A stretch of 64,000 bases of DNA from the NCBI GenBank assembly GCA_028023455.1, contig JAQFVV010012395.1, positions 2,730,001 to 2,794,000 on the forward strand. The letters run 5' to 3'. This document shows positions 35,260 to 46,986 of the stretch, piece after piece. This DNA is from Epiperipatus broadwayi (Eukaryota > Onychophora > Udeonychophora > Euonychophora > Peripatidae). The position numbers were made by a program, and so were the translations under genes. The notes under the pieces are model-generated. The model saw nothing but the letters and a program-made list of their open reading frames with translations, searched no databases and was not told the origin of the DNA. Every line of letters starts with the position of its first letter. Positions within the stretch are counted from its first letter, which is position 1.

Positions 35260-38200
35260 CCATCCTTAAGGCGGAAGGCCACCTGATAACCCTACATTCC
35301 TGTTCATCAGTGTCACCTGAATATTGAAACAGGATTTATACTTCCTTTCATTAGGCTGAGAACCATATGCTTGCTTGTCATAAAAATTGAGCTGCTACTG
35401 TGCCTCACTGCATGGGCACCTACCATGAGTTGAGTATTTATTCCCTATAACTGGCACCTGGCTGCTGTAGCATGAGGTTCCTGTAGGAAAGGGAACAATG
35501 TCCAAACTGCACACATCCAAATCCTCTTGATGTAAAACAATAATCTCACTTCGAATGGACCACAATGTGAATGGCTCATAATTTTGATTTGAGAGTTTGG
35601 GGATGAGAAATGTTTGAGTCCAAAAATATTAGCCCCCATGTGTAAGCAAACATTTTAGCTGGTACCATAAGACAGTCTCTAGTTTTCATGGCTATAATAT
35701 TCTCCTTGTATTGCTCCCATGGAGACTTTAGTTTTGGCCAGAATATCATTGTGCATCTAGTAATCCAGAACACAAAGAACAATAATCGTCAGCCTTATTC
35801 TCCCGAAACTCCACTCCTAATGGCCTGATGCAGATCTAGAAAAGAGGCAAAACCAGGCCTTATGGTTGCCCATATCTGGGATCAATATTCTTATGATCCC
35901 TCTGGACTGCAACAAACTGGTTGGTTGGTAACGCCTCCCAAGTTGTATTATTATTAAAAAGTTCATCAATTTTGGCTGTAAGGCCCAACGTTTGGTCTTT
36001 ACCAGGTTTTATTAATAGTCTCATGTTTAGCTCTAGTAATGCTGGGTTTCTTTCCTGATTTGGAAAAATCAACTTGTAATTTACGAGTTCTAGCATGTTT
36101 TTTTAGTTAAGGGGAGCTGGTCTATGCTTTGCACAAACCTTTCAATGAAAAGGTTTTATTTTCAAGGAGCTATTTGCTGGATCTTGAGAATGGAGTGTCT
36201 GTGTGTTCAACTAAACTACTAATTTTCTTCGGTTTTCAGTTCACTCATTGCACTTTTGGTGGAGAATATTCTTTGTAAGTAAAGTACATATGTAGCATGG
36301 AGACCAAGGCTATTCAGTTCCTGGTTTTGTAGGCTGGCAAGACTGATGCAGATGGTGCTTTTCAGCAATTTTTTTCTTGCAGTTTAAATTTTCCACAGCA
36401 GTCTTGTGCATAATTGAGGACTGAAAGGCCCTGGATGGCCTAATTATTACTAGGTAGTAAGCAATCTGCAAGAAGACCAACATATTCAACAGTATCACCT
36501 TACCAAGTAGCAACAGGTAGACAGAGGCCAAGTTAGCGATGGCTCTCTCAGTTTTCTATAAAGCAGAAATCGGTTATTGAGGGAGAAGATGGGAACCCCA
36601 AAAAACCTCTGTGGCCATCCAGAGAACCTTCGTCCGTAGCTTCTTGGTCCCATAGATATTCCAGATTGCTGCCTTCTCTGGATTCACTTTCAGTTTGAAC
36701 TTCTCAGCGAATTCATCTGGCATTCAGTATAATAATGAAAGGGGTTTGACTGAGGGTAGGATGACAGTTACATCATCAATATAGGAGATATGATGTAATA
36801 TTTTTCCTAATGCTGGAACAAAAACACTAGACAACCTGTCCTCTATCTCTTTGAGCAATGGATCAATATATGCAATAAAGCACAAGGTGCTGAGCAGTGA
36901 CTCCTGAGGGATTGAAAGATGTGATTGGAAACCCTATGCAAGAGACTGTCTAACAATATATGAAATGCCCCATTCATCAGCAAGTTGGCAATTTTCCTGA
37001 CATACACCAGTGGGATCCCATAGCACCTGAGGACAGCAAATAAATGAGCTGGCCCCACCGATTCAAAGGCAGCCTGGAAGTCCAACTGGACAATGATAGG
37101 TCTAGTGCTTCTTCTGGCTCTAATATATTCCACCAGAATGAACTTTCTCACAGCCCTACCAGTGGAAGAGCCCTTGTGGGTGAATTGGTGCTTAGAAATT
37201 TTGGACAGGATATTCTGTTGGATCCTCTCCTTGACCATTGACTTGATGCATCTTAATGAAGAGATCATCATGGAAATTGGCCTGAGGTTCTGAAGGGAAG
37301 AAGGAGTGGCATGCTTTTTCATGAAAGTTACTGAGGGCAATTGGATAGGTCCGGGATGGACTGAAACTGTCCTGCTAGAACCTCAATCATTCCCGTATCA
37401 CAGGTGTCGTAAACCTTCACAGGTGAACATAGTCCAGCAGCCATTGATTAATGTGTATCTCTGTAATCCCATGGTTAACATCTTCCTGCTTCTCAGTCCA
37501 GTAATCATCAATTTGAAATGGGTGATCCTGCAGGTTGGTCTTAAAAGTGTTCCTTTGCCCACAAAATTGTGGTTGTGGATGGTAACCATGGAAGGCGATA
37601 ATGCTTCTTGGCACCAATCCCCCAATGAAGGTAGCTTCATGTCCAGTTGTGCTGCATAGACAGGAAGTGTTTGGCTCTCTTAGTCATAATTTAACTCACA
37701 AGCAGCTTCTGCTTGTCTCTATACTGAGTTTTAAGATTCATTATGTGCTTGGTATTCATGCCCTCTGGAGAAAAGTGTTTAATCTTCTTGCCAATGTCAT
37801 CCAACTCCCCGAGTAGCCTGATCGGCCCCATGGTGCAACTGGTAAATGTATTGGTCAGTGTACTCAACATCCCCGCAAATGCCGACCAGGCCTGGATGAC
37901 TCGTAACTTCAGAAGCGCTATTTTATGAAATAAGATATAGGGTTCTGGGAAAATCCACTCAGGGGTATTGGCCTTATTTAGTATTCTTATCGTCTTAGAC
38001 TGATTAGTTGTGGAAAAAGGCCCATGATCTATTTTCAGTGACAACAACATAGCCAATTGGCTGTGAAAGGAACCAGTTTAGAACGGGCATGAAGTGCATG
38101 ATAAAGTTATTGGCTAAAGAATAACAGGTCTATTAATGAGCAGTGCTGCCAAGTATAGAATGAGAAGGCGGCGTTATCCGGAAAACAGCCCTCCCCCACT

Positions 38201-38590
38201 CAGCAGCAGAAGATTAATCAGGTGTAAAAATTTACATACAAATTTGCTATATGCCACTTCACCGAACAAAATTATTGGTGACATTGTTGTGGCTGCAATT
38301 GAATTGATCCTATTAAAAAGAGAAAAGTCTTTCCTGGAGCCCCCTGCAAATAAACATAGATTAGAATGAGTGTGGAACCACTAATGGTCACTTCTAGAAT
38401 TATAAGGTTTTGATTCATATACAAAGTTCCTGAGTGATCCAAATTCAGTTTTTTATTAATTAAAACAGGAATGCCTGAGTGGGCTGAGTTGGCAGGGCAA
38501 AACTGCAGGACTCCAAATTGGACAAGGATCATGAATCTTTTGATTGGAGTTCCTCATGGCATGGGATTTTCGTTTAACTGCCCCAGTATT
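35260..38590 (-). mobile_element. Second decayed LINE, ORF2 only
   Basis: Reads right to left and keeps endonuclease, RT and C-terminal region of ORF2 but no ORF1, so it looks 5'-truncated. Its RT resembles that of the LINE at 25-31 kb (YIDDVTVILPS here, YMDEIIVFLPSS there), so the two belong to related families. GC is higher than in the other element. Ends are approximate and no target duplication was found. Confidence 0.85.
35445..38532 (-). pseudogene. LINE ORF2 remnant: endonuclease and reverse transcriptase
   Basis: The endonuclease middle (38532-38272) reads GIPVLINKKLNLDHSG, then NLIILEVTISGS and IYVYLQGAPG, the core strands before the catalytic region of APE-type nucleases. RT motifs lie in 37340-36843: LRPISMMISSLRCIKSMVKE, then STGRAVRKFI and IIVQLDFQAAFESV. 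The catalytic YIDD is intact at 36783-36772, in a different frame piece. C-terminal pieces lie at 36096-35860 and 35782-35445. At least five stops or frameshifts divide the reading. Overlapping plus-strand frames at 37044-37928 are its antisense shadow. Confidence 0.85.
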
Positions 38591-40222
38591 AGATTTTTTA
38601 TTTGTGAACAACACTAGTGAATTAGAAGGCTGCTCCTAGTGTTTTAGTCTTTAAATCTATTATTTTACAACTTTGTTTTAGGGCTATATAATTAGATATG
38701 CCAGAAACCCCACAATATATTTAAAGAACCAAGGTTCGATTTTTTTATAAGATAATCCAACAAATGCATATTATTGATATGAGGTCATTTATAAAAGATG
38801 AAGGTAAACAAAGCTCTTTTTTAATAGATTTTGTTTTAAAATTTATAGGGGTTATATAAATATAGTGGAAGTAAAGCTGTTTATATGATGTGTGCAACAA
38901 AAAACACCTGGTTGACATTGGAAATTTATAAAATTTGTGTTTTATCTTATCTGTGCAATATATATGTGTGTGTATTATATATATAATACAGTATAATATT
39001 TAAAACTTCTGAAAAATAGCTGTAAATTTTTTATAATAGTTTGCACCAAGTTACTCTAACATTATTGTAAATTTTATAACTATTAACTATTGCAGAATTA
39101 TAAATTGATTTAGGATGTAGAAGATAATTAATTGGTTTCAGTTTGGAAAATATAAATAACCAAAATTAAAAACAAACGAACAGGCAAAATAACATTTTAG
39201 TTTTTAATGCATTAATTTATTCAGTTTACTGTGTTGTTTATAGTAAATGATTATTGTAAACATATTTATTAATATAACTTTGTATTATTTACTTGAAGTC
39301 TGATAAGTCTACAAAATTTAGCAATAAGTTTTTATTTTCTATTTTTAAGGTTTTTGATTATATATATATACTTTTTCAGAAACTAAAAATTAAAGCAGTA
39401 AAAGTCACAACAAAACATGTAAATATTAAAAGGAGACAATAAATTAAACATTGAAATATAGCCAACAAAATTTGTATATTTAAATAATAATAGTATTTAT
39501 AGTTATTGCTAACATTGAAATATAAGTAAATATGCTGGACTTAATATGAGCATCTTATAGTGTTTATATATTTTATATATTGGATTTTTAATGACAACAG
39601 TTTCATGAAGTTAATTACTATTTATATAAATTAGGATAAAGTGTAAATATTTGCTTACCATTTATGTGCATAAATTTTAAATTATACATAATAAAGCTGA
39701 AAATGATCTTGATTCTATCAAAAACTTATTGAATTTGGTCTGTGAGGTTCATCTTCAACTTGACCACAAATTGGATTACAAATTTAACAGTTTGCTTTTT
39801 AAAAATGTAAGCATGTATAAGAAATGTCAATCAATCAGAACTATCATTGTGGAAGTTTTTCCATTAAAAAAAAAGTTAAATGCTTCTTGATTAAAATTTT
39901 ACTTTTAAGAAATGTTTTATCAATTCTATAGTAATGAAGATCTTCATTTGAAGGACTATTTTTAATGGGTTATTTATTAATTTTTTAAATAATACTGTAT
40001 TTATTATAAATATGATTTAAATAGAATTGTTCCTATAATAAATAAAGTTTAGCTTTTTGGTTTAGTTGTAAAGAAAAATTTAGTGATATACATGAAAAAT
40101 CATAATAGTATAAATCCACATGTAATTGCATCAATACTTTAAAACTATTGAAAGTTTTTTGACTCCATCCCCCACATTGTTAGAGCAGATCTAATAGGAT
40201 GATCCCAAGACTATAATTATTT
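38591..40222. other. AT-rich spacer
   Basis: About 1.6 kb of plain AT-rich DNA with TA microsatellites near 38960-38990. Nothing else seen. Confidence 0.55.
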
Positions 40223-40495
40223 TTGATAATAATATCAGCCAAAATATATTTTGATTTGAAAATAATTTCCAAACAAAGAGACTTCGTAGTTATAAATCAA
40301 GGCCTAGTGAAAAATTGGTACAAATATAATGAATTTAGTTTTGAAAGAACTATAGCTAATAATATTAATACTAAAAATTCTAATGAAAAAGTTATCTTAA
40401 ACTCTAATACTGATATTAAAAAGGGATATAAAATTTGTATTAATAATATTGGCATCTATACATCAGTTAAAAATGTTATCTCCAAATTTTCCTAG
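40223..40495 (+). other. Isolated 90-codon frame, possibly ORF1 or 5' part of the downstream LINE
   Basis: A Lys/Asn/Ile-rich plus-strand frame, more polar than the usual chance frames, about 1.2 kb upstream of recognisable LINE sequence and on the same strand. I see no zinc knuckle or other domain. It may be ORF1 debris or chance. Confidence 0.2.
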
Positions 40496-41729
40496 TCTCA
40501 GTATACGAACTTCTTTCATCCTATAGTAAATACTACAGTAATAACTGACTGTAGGTGATAACCTACCCAGTCTTCAAAATATGCTAATATGTAAATGCAA
40601 TCTCTAATAAATTTTTAGGTTTAATAACTATTGGAAAGAACCTTCTAATATGTGAGTGTTTCTAAGACCTTTTATCTTTTCTGGGATGTATTTAGTAGTT
40701 TCTGCAAATGTAGAATATCTCAATTATTCACTGTATAGGGCAGACCTTGATATAACTGTATATTTTGTCTCTGCTATTAATAGCAATTCATTGCAATTAT
40801 TTACAAATCATAGAGAACTATCCTATTGCAAAACATAGAATATTAGCATTAAATGGACACAGCCATTATTGTGTCCAAAGAACTAAAACCCTTAATCATT
40901 TAAGAAAATAATGTTTCAATGTTTACAGAGGTACAGAGGTATTGCTTCTAGAGTGACCTGAAACTTATAATCTAAAATGAGTCATGCATTACTAGAACTT
41001 CAACTTTGAATTTCACTTTTAAGTTAGAAAAATATCTACAGTTTTATTACCTTATGTATCTTACATGCAGAATGTTATCTCAGCACATAGACATCATAAT
41101 TACGAAAATAAGTTGTATACTGGAATTTAATGATCACAGTGAATTTAGTTGAAGTTGTCTATCCCTACAATATTTTTCAAGTAAGAAGCATATCACAAGT
41201 TATTTCCATGAAAGATCTATAAAACATTCAGGGATTTTGTAAAACCTTTATAATTTTTTGTCACTGAATTAATTATTCAAAGAAGAACAATAAGCTAGAA
41301 AAAATTCAGGACAAACTAAGTATATGAAAAAGATCTACAAATTAAGTGTCTAGCATTTAGTGATTTAATAATAACTTTCAGAGATTTAATATACCTTTAA
41401 TAATGTATATCTTAGATTCACATTGATTGTTGATTGAATGCACTGTAATCATGATATGGATATTTTTGTTTCATACCATCTTATAAAGCAAAAATTTTTC
41501 ACTTGAAGATAGCTAAATGATATTGCAGTCATAATTCAGAGAGAATTTTTGTATATGTAATAGTTATAAATCTTCCAATATAAACTTCTCTCTTCCATAT
41601 CTGCCTTCATGTTTATATTTATAGATTTAAATTTGGATAATAGTCTTTGGGTATATGTAAATGAGAATCAAGCAGGTTATTAACTTTTAGAGTGGATGAC
41701 TTTAAGCAATATACACACACTTTATGATG

Positions 41730-43400
41730 CCAAGCAAGGAGATATCTTTTATTCAGGCAGATGGAGAACAAAACTATCTCCTGATTCATGTTTGTTTCAA
41801 TAAAAAAAATGGATTTCCATTATTTGTTGAGTTACTGATATTAGATCATTTCTCACATAGTCAACATAAATAGAGTCTAATTGCTCTTGGAATGCACATT
41901 TCTATAGTTAAAACTTATCCTGCTCTGAAATGAAATTTAAGGAAAGCTAACTGGAATTGATGTATTAATTATTTTGAAAAGAATATTAGTAGAATTTTTC
42001 CAATTTTCTCTTATTATGATAAATTTAACAAATTCATAATAATAGTTGCCAGAAAGTTTATCTCTTTATGGATATTGAAAGTACTTCATTCCAGATTGGA
42101 ACAAAATCAATAATGATCTGTAGCCAATTTTTATCTGTCATTGATCCAGAAATTGCTGACAAACTTGTATAATAACTAAATAATGCCAGAAAAGTTAGCA
42201 AAAACCACAGAGAAGCAAAACTAGTCATTAACTTGGTCACTGTTATTAAGCTTGGTCGATATAAAACTACTTCTAAAAGAACTATTCAATTTACCGCTAA
42301 TGAGATTGTTAATCTTAATTTAGTTCACACCAAGGTTGGTAGAATAAGATAAAATATTATAGTAGAATTGCTAGTTCCTCTTTTACAAGATTCCACTAAT
42401 ATTTATCTGATAAAACATGTAGATGATAATGAACTTGAAGGTGGCTTGATCATTTTAAATCAGGAGCAGCCCCAAGAGAAAATAGTTTTTCTAAAAAAAA
42501 TTTAAGATAAGCAAAAGCATGGCTGGCAAAACTATTCAATAACATTATTCATAATCAAAACTATTCCAAAAATTTGGCATAATGGCAAAACTATAGCTGT
42601 TTTAAAATCAAACAAACCTAGCAGTGATCCAAATATTATCACCCAATATCACTTATATGTTCTCTGCAAGCTTTCGGAAGTAATCATATTAGCAAGAATT
42701 TTGGCTTTAATTGAAAGCTAACTACTCTGTAAAGAAGACCGAAGTTAGACTAGGAAGTTGTTGTGAACTGGTTCTCTCTTTAACAATCGTATTGAAAATG
42801 CCTTTCAAAGTAAATTAAAAACTGATGAGACCTTTAGTGATCAAATCTTAGCATATGATTCTATTTGGAAAAAAAGTCTTAAAGTTTTTAAAATTCTTAA
42901 ATGAAGGAAAACCAATTTACTTGACAAAATGCTCTCCATTAGAAAAATTCAAATATCATTAAATGATAATTGGAATAGATATGTTCTGCTCTCTCATGTA
43001 CTTTTTTAAAATATATGCATCAGTAATCTTTCCAGAACAGAGTGCATGAAATTTATTTATGTTGATGATATTGCTTTGACTTTCCAAAAAAGATTCTTTT
43101 CTAAAAGTCTTACACCTAATCCAATGTAAACAGTTTGCAATAACAGACTGAAATACAATCTTATCATATGTTATTTAGAAGTAACCTTCAATTGCAGCGT
43201 AATTTATTTTCCCTTTTTTTTTTTATAGCTAAGATTAGATCAAAATTAATTTTTAGAAATACTGTACTTCTGTTTGGGGAAATTCTTTTGCAGTGCCTTC
43301 CTATTCTTATATATATTCCTTTTAAAATATTAGAAATTGCTTCCAAGAAAATGTATGAAAACTTTAGCAGAGTGGACTTATCATAACTCAAAATGTAGTT
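41730..43400 (+). mobile_element. Third LINE, plus strand, YVDD-type, decayed
   Basis: This element reads left to right and is unrelated in detail to the two minus-strand LINEs. Endonuclease C-terminal debris (near 41740-41870) is followed by the linker, RT and thumb regions down to about 43400. Its motif set matches a widespread invertebrate LINE family with SGRW...SQHRP, AYDTVW and YADD motifs. The 5' part, if present, would extend toward 40.2 kb but is not readable. Confidence 0.82.
41740..43383 (+). pseudogene. LINE endonuclease-RT remnant
   Basis: Readable motifs in order: DIFYSGRWRTKLSPDSCL (about 41740) and LDHFSHSQHK (about 41842), matching the end of the endonuclease; IPKIWHNGKTIAVLKSNKP (about 42570), the region before RT motif 1; IENAFQSKLKTDETFSDQ then AYDSIWKKSLK (about 42800-42880), RT motif A with its Asp; MKFIYVDDIALTFQK (about 43046), with the YVDD catalytic pair intact; and a thumb-region YLEVTFN (about 43170). 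Frames change repeatedly and stops intervene, so it is a fossil. The last piece overlaps the frame at 43168-43386. Confidence 0.82.
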
Positions 43401-44227
43401 ACACCATCCAAGGCTCAAATCAAGATCTATCTTTTGGAGGATAAAACAAAAATCTATAATCTTTAACTATTATGGTGTAAAAATGTATTTTTTTATGGTA
43501 TTCCGAGATTCATTTTTTCATATCCTAAAATAAAACTAGTTGGATTTGATCTTTGTAGATAGAACTAGAGTCTTATTAACAGATTCAAGACAACCTCTGG
43601 TTGTAGCACTCATCTGCTTTATAAATGAAATTTATCTGCCACTAATCTATGTAAATGTGAACAAACACAAACTATGAACTATATAGTTGATTGTTAAATC
43701 TACATTACAGTGGTAGTATGGAAAGATATATGAAGCCATTGGGGATTTTTTTTTCTGGTTGAAATTTCTTAGGTTCCTTTATGCTTTGTTAATAATTAAG
43801 CTATCAAAAACTCCATATGCTAAGTAAATAAATAATATAATCAAGAAATTATTGTTGAGGCTATCTAGTCTTATGAATGACTAATAAAAATTATTAAGAA
43901 AACATATTCTTACAAAGTTAACATTGATGTTGAACTATGATTTAAGATCATTATATTCATAGATGATGTTATAAATACTCAATTATTGAAATCAAGTTCA
44001 CTACAAATACCAAATTAAAACTTTTTAGACATTCTTTTATTAATTCAAAGTGTTGAAACATTATTTGGTATAAAGAATTTGGTTGTGATCTTAAATATTG
44101 TAATTAATTTCATTAATAAAACCAAAACAAGAATTGTCCAAAGAATAAAATTGTTTATGTAAAAGCTACAGTCTCTTTCAATGAAATTAATTCTCTAATA
44201 TGGTTTTTTTTTTTCTATATGTCAAAT
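43401..44227. other. Spacer after the plus-strand LINE
   Basis: AT-rich, no gene recognised. LINE 3' sequence may continue unrecognised at the start. Confidence 0.45.
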
Positions 44228-44298
44228 GTGTTGACCGGGAAGTGAATCCAGGCCAGCTGCTTGGAAGGCAGCTATGCTAACCACTAGGCCATCAACTT
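44228..44298 (-). tRNA. tRNA-Gly(UCC)-like gene, probably a pseudogene
   Basis: The minus-strand 71 nt folds as a tRNA. The anticodon stem AGCTGC/GCAGCT encloses CTTCCAA, giving anticodon UCC, and the D region has GGCCTAGTGGTTAGCAT. Defects are visible: the two terminal acceptor pairs do not match, the T loop has one extra base, and the T stem contains a T-C mismatch. The B box reads GGATTCACTTCC rather than GGTTCGATTCC. No T-run terminator follows closely. This is most likely a dead copy or the head of a decayed SINE. Confidence 0.7.
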
Positions 44299-45243
44299 AT
44301 TTTCGTCTTTTGAATATTATAATAGAAACACAATGATTCTTAATGAAATAAAAATTTTATTTAAAATATTGCATTCTTGTCAGAAGTTAATATTTACTTT
44401 TTCTGCACTGATTTATTCCCACTGGAATGTGGTCCATGAGTTAGCAAATTATTAAATTCATAAATAACAAAAAAATATTTTGAAATATATTATAAATTTT
44501 TCATTTTATAAATCATTTCTATTTATTTAAAAAACGTGTTTGAGCTTATACAATTAGTTGAGTCATTCTTAAAGATTTACCAGTTTATATATTTATGTCA
44601 TTTATCCTTAATATCTATATCTAAAAAAAGGGTGATTATAGCTTGGTGATATGAGCGACTTCAGTAATTCAAAGGTATTCCAGATTTATTGCAAAAATAA
44701 TTTTTTATCGAGGCTATTAGAAATTGATGAACTAATTGATGAACAGATAGATCCATAATATAAAATGATATTAATATACTTATATAAATAGTAAAGTTAA
44801 TCAACTTATAGGCAAGCCATGATATATCACCCCCCCCCCCAATGAAAATGTAGTAAATAAAAATTTACAATTGTTTACATAAATCAGTTTTTAGCTGATC
44901 TTGTTTGTTGGTATATGTGTAAAGTTTGCTTCAGTTAAAAAAGAAATTGGGAGTTTGAGGGATATGGGATTAAAAACAAAACTTAAAAATGATCAAATAA
45001 ATAAAATGAAAGTTGTAAATTCTAATATTGAGAAAAATCTGGCTAATCTATGTTGCTTTGTTTAATAAAATTAAATCTCTTGATATTTATGTAACTACTT
45101 GGAACCCTCTCTCATTACCTTCAAATTTATAAGCACATAGTAATCTGATAACTGTTTGATGTTTGCCTTTTTCTGTAAAAATTACTAAAAGTTCGTATTT
45201 GAAGACGTTAATTTCAAATTTTTATTATTCTTATTTTATCAAA
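44299..45243. other. AT-rich spacer with a C10 run
   Basis: Ten C residues at about 44831-44840 interrupt AT-rich DNA. Nothing coding was seen. Confidence 0.5.
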
Positions 45244-45297
45244 GCATCGGCCGAGAAGCGAACCCGGGATAAATGCTGACCACTCGACCACCAACGC
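45244..45297 (-). pseudogene. tRNA-Gly relic lacking the anticodon arm
   Basis: The minus strand begins GCGTTGGTGGTCGAGTGGTC and ends GGGTTCGCTTCTCGGCCGATGC. The acceptor halves (GCGTTGG/CCGATGC) and T arm are recognisable, and the B box GGTTCGCTTC is near consensus. About 20 nt covering the anticodon arm are missing, leaving 54 nt. It cannot decode. Its proximity to the other tRNA-Gly copy, on the same strand, suggests a shared origin. Confidence 0.65.
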
Positions 45298-46533
45298 TTG
45301 ACTATTATTATTTTACTCACATAATCCCACAATTTTACACTTTTTTTTTTAAAAAAAAAGTGCTTATAATTTTTTTTTAGTATAAATTGTTATTCAGTAT
45401 TATATCTTAATTATATACCTTATAAATAATCTAAGCAATACTATACAATTCTATTTATGCAACTCATATATGATATCTATAATAACGAATATATATTATT
45501 GTATTTATATTTTTTTTAAGAGAAAAGCTTATTTCATTTAAATGGAAAAAAAAAGATATTTGGAAATAAATATTTTTATAGAAGTATTATTTCACTGGTT
45601 TAAAATTCTATTATTGTGTGTCATATATTAATTAGTCCTCCTGTAATTACTATAGTTAATATTATAAGTTAATAATTATTCTTAATTTACAATTACATTA
45701 CCTTTAATAAATTGCTTATTTATTCAGTCATGGTTAATATATTATAGTTAGACATGGTTGAGAGCACTTTATTTTATCCTAATCTATATTAAGAAAGGTG
45801 TTTAGCATAGATTAGTTTATGCATAAGATTTATAAATTTCTTGGCTTATGTTCTTTCTTTATTTTTACTTTCTGTTGATAGAAACTAAACTGCATTATGC
45901 CAATAAAAAAAAATATCATATTCATATTTCTTTAAAAATTATAGCTATATTTTTATGCAGTTACTTTTTGGTCGAGTTTGTAAATTTAATTAATATTGTT
46001 TCCTTTTTACATTTTTTTTATAAGAAAAAAAAAGGCTGGGAAAATTGTTTAGAAAAATTTAATTATAAAGTTCATGATGAAAAATAATTATGTGTAATAA
46101 AATACTTATGAATTCTACTTTTCCAGTTCTGTCACCTATTGTAAGTCTGAGTAATCAATAAATACTAGATTATTGCAGAAAAACATTATGCTACTCGTAT
46201 TTAGAATTATATGTTTTATTGACTTAAGTATAAGACAGCTTTTTAGAAATAATATTTTTCTTAATATAATTCAGATTCTAAAAGATTCTGTCATTGTATC
46301 TATTTTTATTAATGGACTATTTATTTTTAACTGATAACTACTTAAATTTAATTTAATTTCACTCTATCACCTTATTAAAATGCTTTGAATCTATAAGCAT
46401 ATTCATGCATTTTTAATGCTTTTTCTAAATTTCTTCTGGATTAATAAATTTAATTCCTCTGGAATCTGTTCCTAACACTTGCAGCTTTTTTATGTATGAT
46501 TACCATTTTCTATGCTTACACAAGCTGTTATAA
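45298..46533. other. AT-rich spacer
   Basis: Contains T10A9 near 45341-45359. The 79-codon frame at 45848-46087 is Phe/Ile/Lys-rich and unsupported. Confidence 0.5.
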
Positions 46534-46980
46534 CAGAGGCAAAACTCTCCATACAGTAGTGACAGTGCAAGCCAGAATAATTAATGGATGCAAGAAGGTT
46601 TGTGCATGAAATCCATATTTAATGTCTACTCAACCACTATCCTCAGACTAGTTTGCCAAATTGGGTTCAGATTTATCTGACTATACAAGTGAATGGCTTT
46701 GGATTGAAAACATTATTGTATTTTCAGTTTGGAGTCATAGCTTTATAGTTAACTAAAAAGTAAAAAGTGACTGCTGGAGGATTGCATTAGATTGTAAGAT
46801 TTAGTTGCAGTACTCTCAGATCCAAGGCTTTTCATTGATGATGAAAAACACAACCTAGAAAGTAATCTGGGGATATTGGATGAGTAGACACTAAATAAGG
46901 ATTTTATGCACAAATTTTGCATCCATTGATTACTTTGGCTTGCATTATGTGGCACTATTTTATGGAGACTTTTGCCTCTG
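46534..46980. mobile_element. TIR element, family A copy 2 (447 bp)
   Basis: Terminal inverted repeats over 110 bp start CAGAGGCAAAACTCTCCATA and end with the mirror TTTTGCCTCTG. TTATAA lies exactly outside both ends (46528-46533 and 46981-46986). The arms match the copy at 21439-21731, but the centre is about 150 bp longer with no intact transposase. TTATAA may be a 6-bp target duplication, or the palindromic context of a TA duplication, as in Tc1/mariner elements. The 68-codon minus frame at 46749-46955 lies in its interior and is not a transposase I recognise. Confidence 0.9.
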
Positions 46981-46986
46981 TTATAA

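Noticed and set aside
37044-37928. Several plus-strand frames of 60-117 codons
   Set aside because: They are antisense to the reverse transcriptase of the minus-strand LINE.
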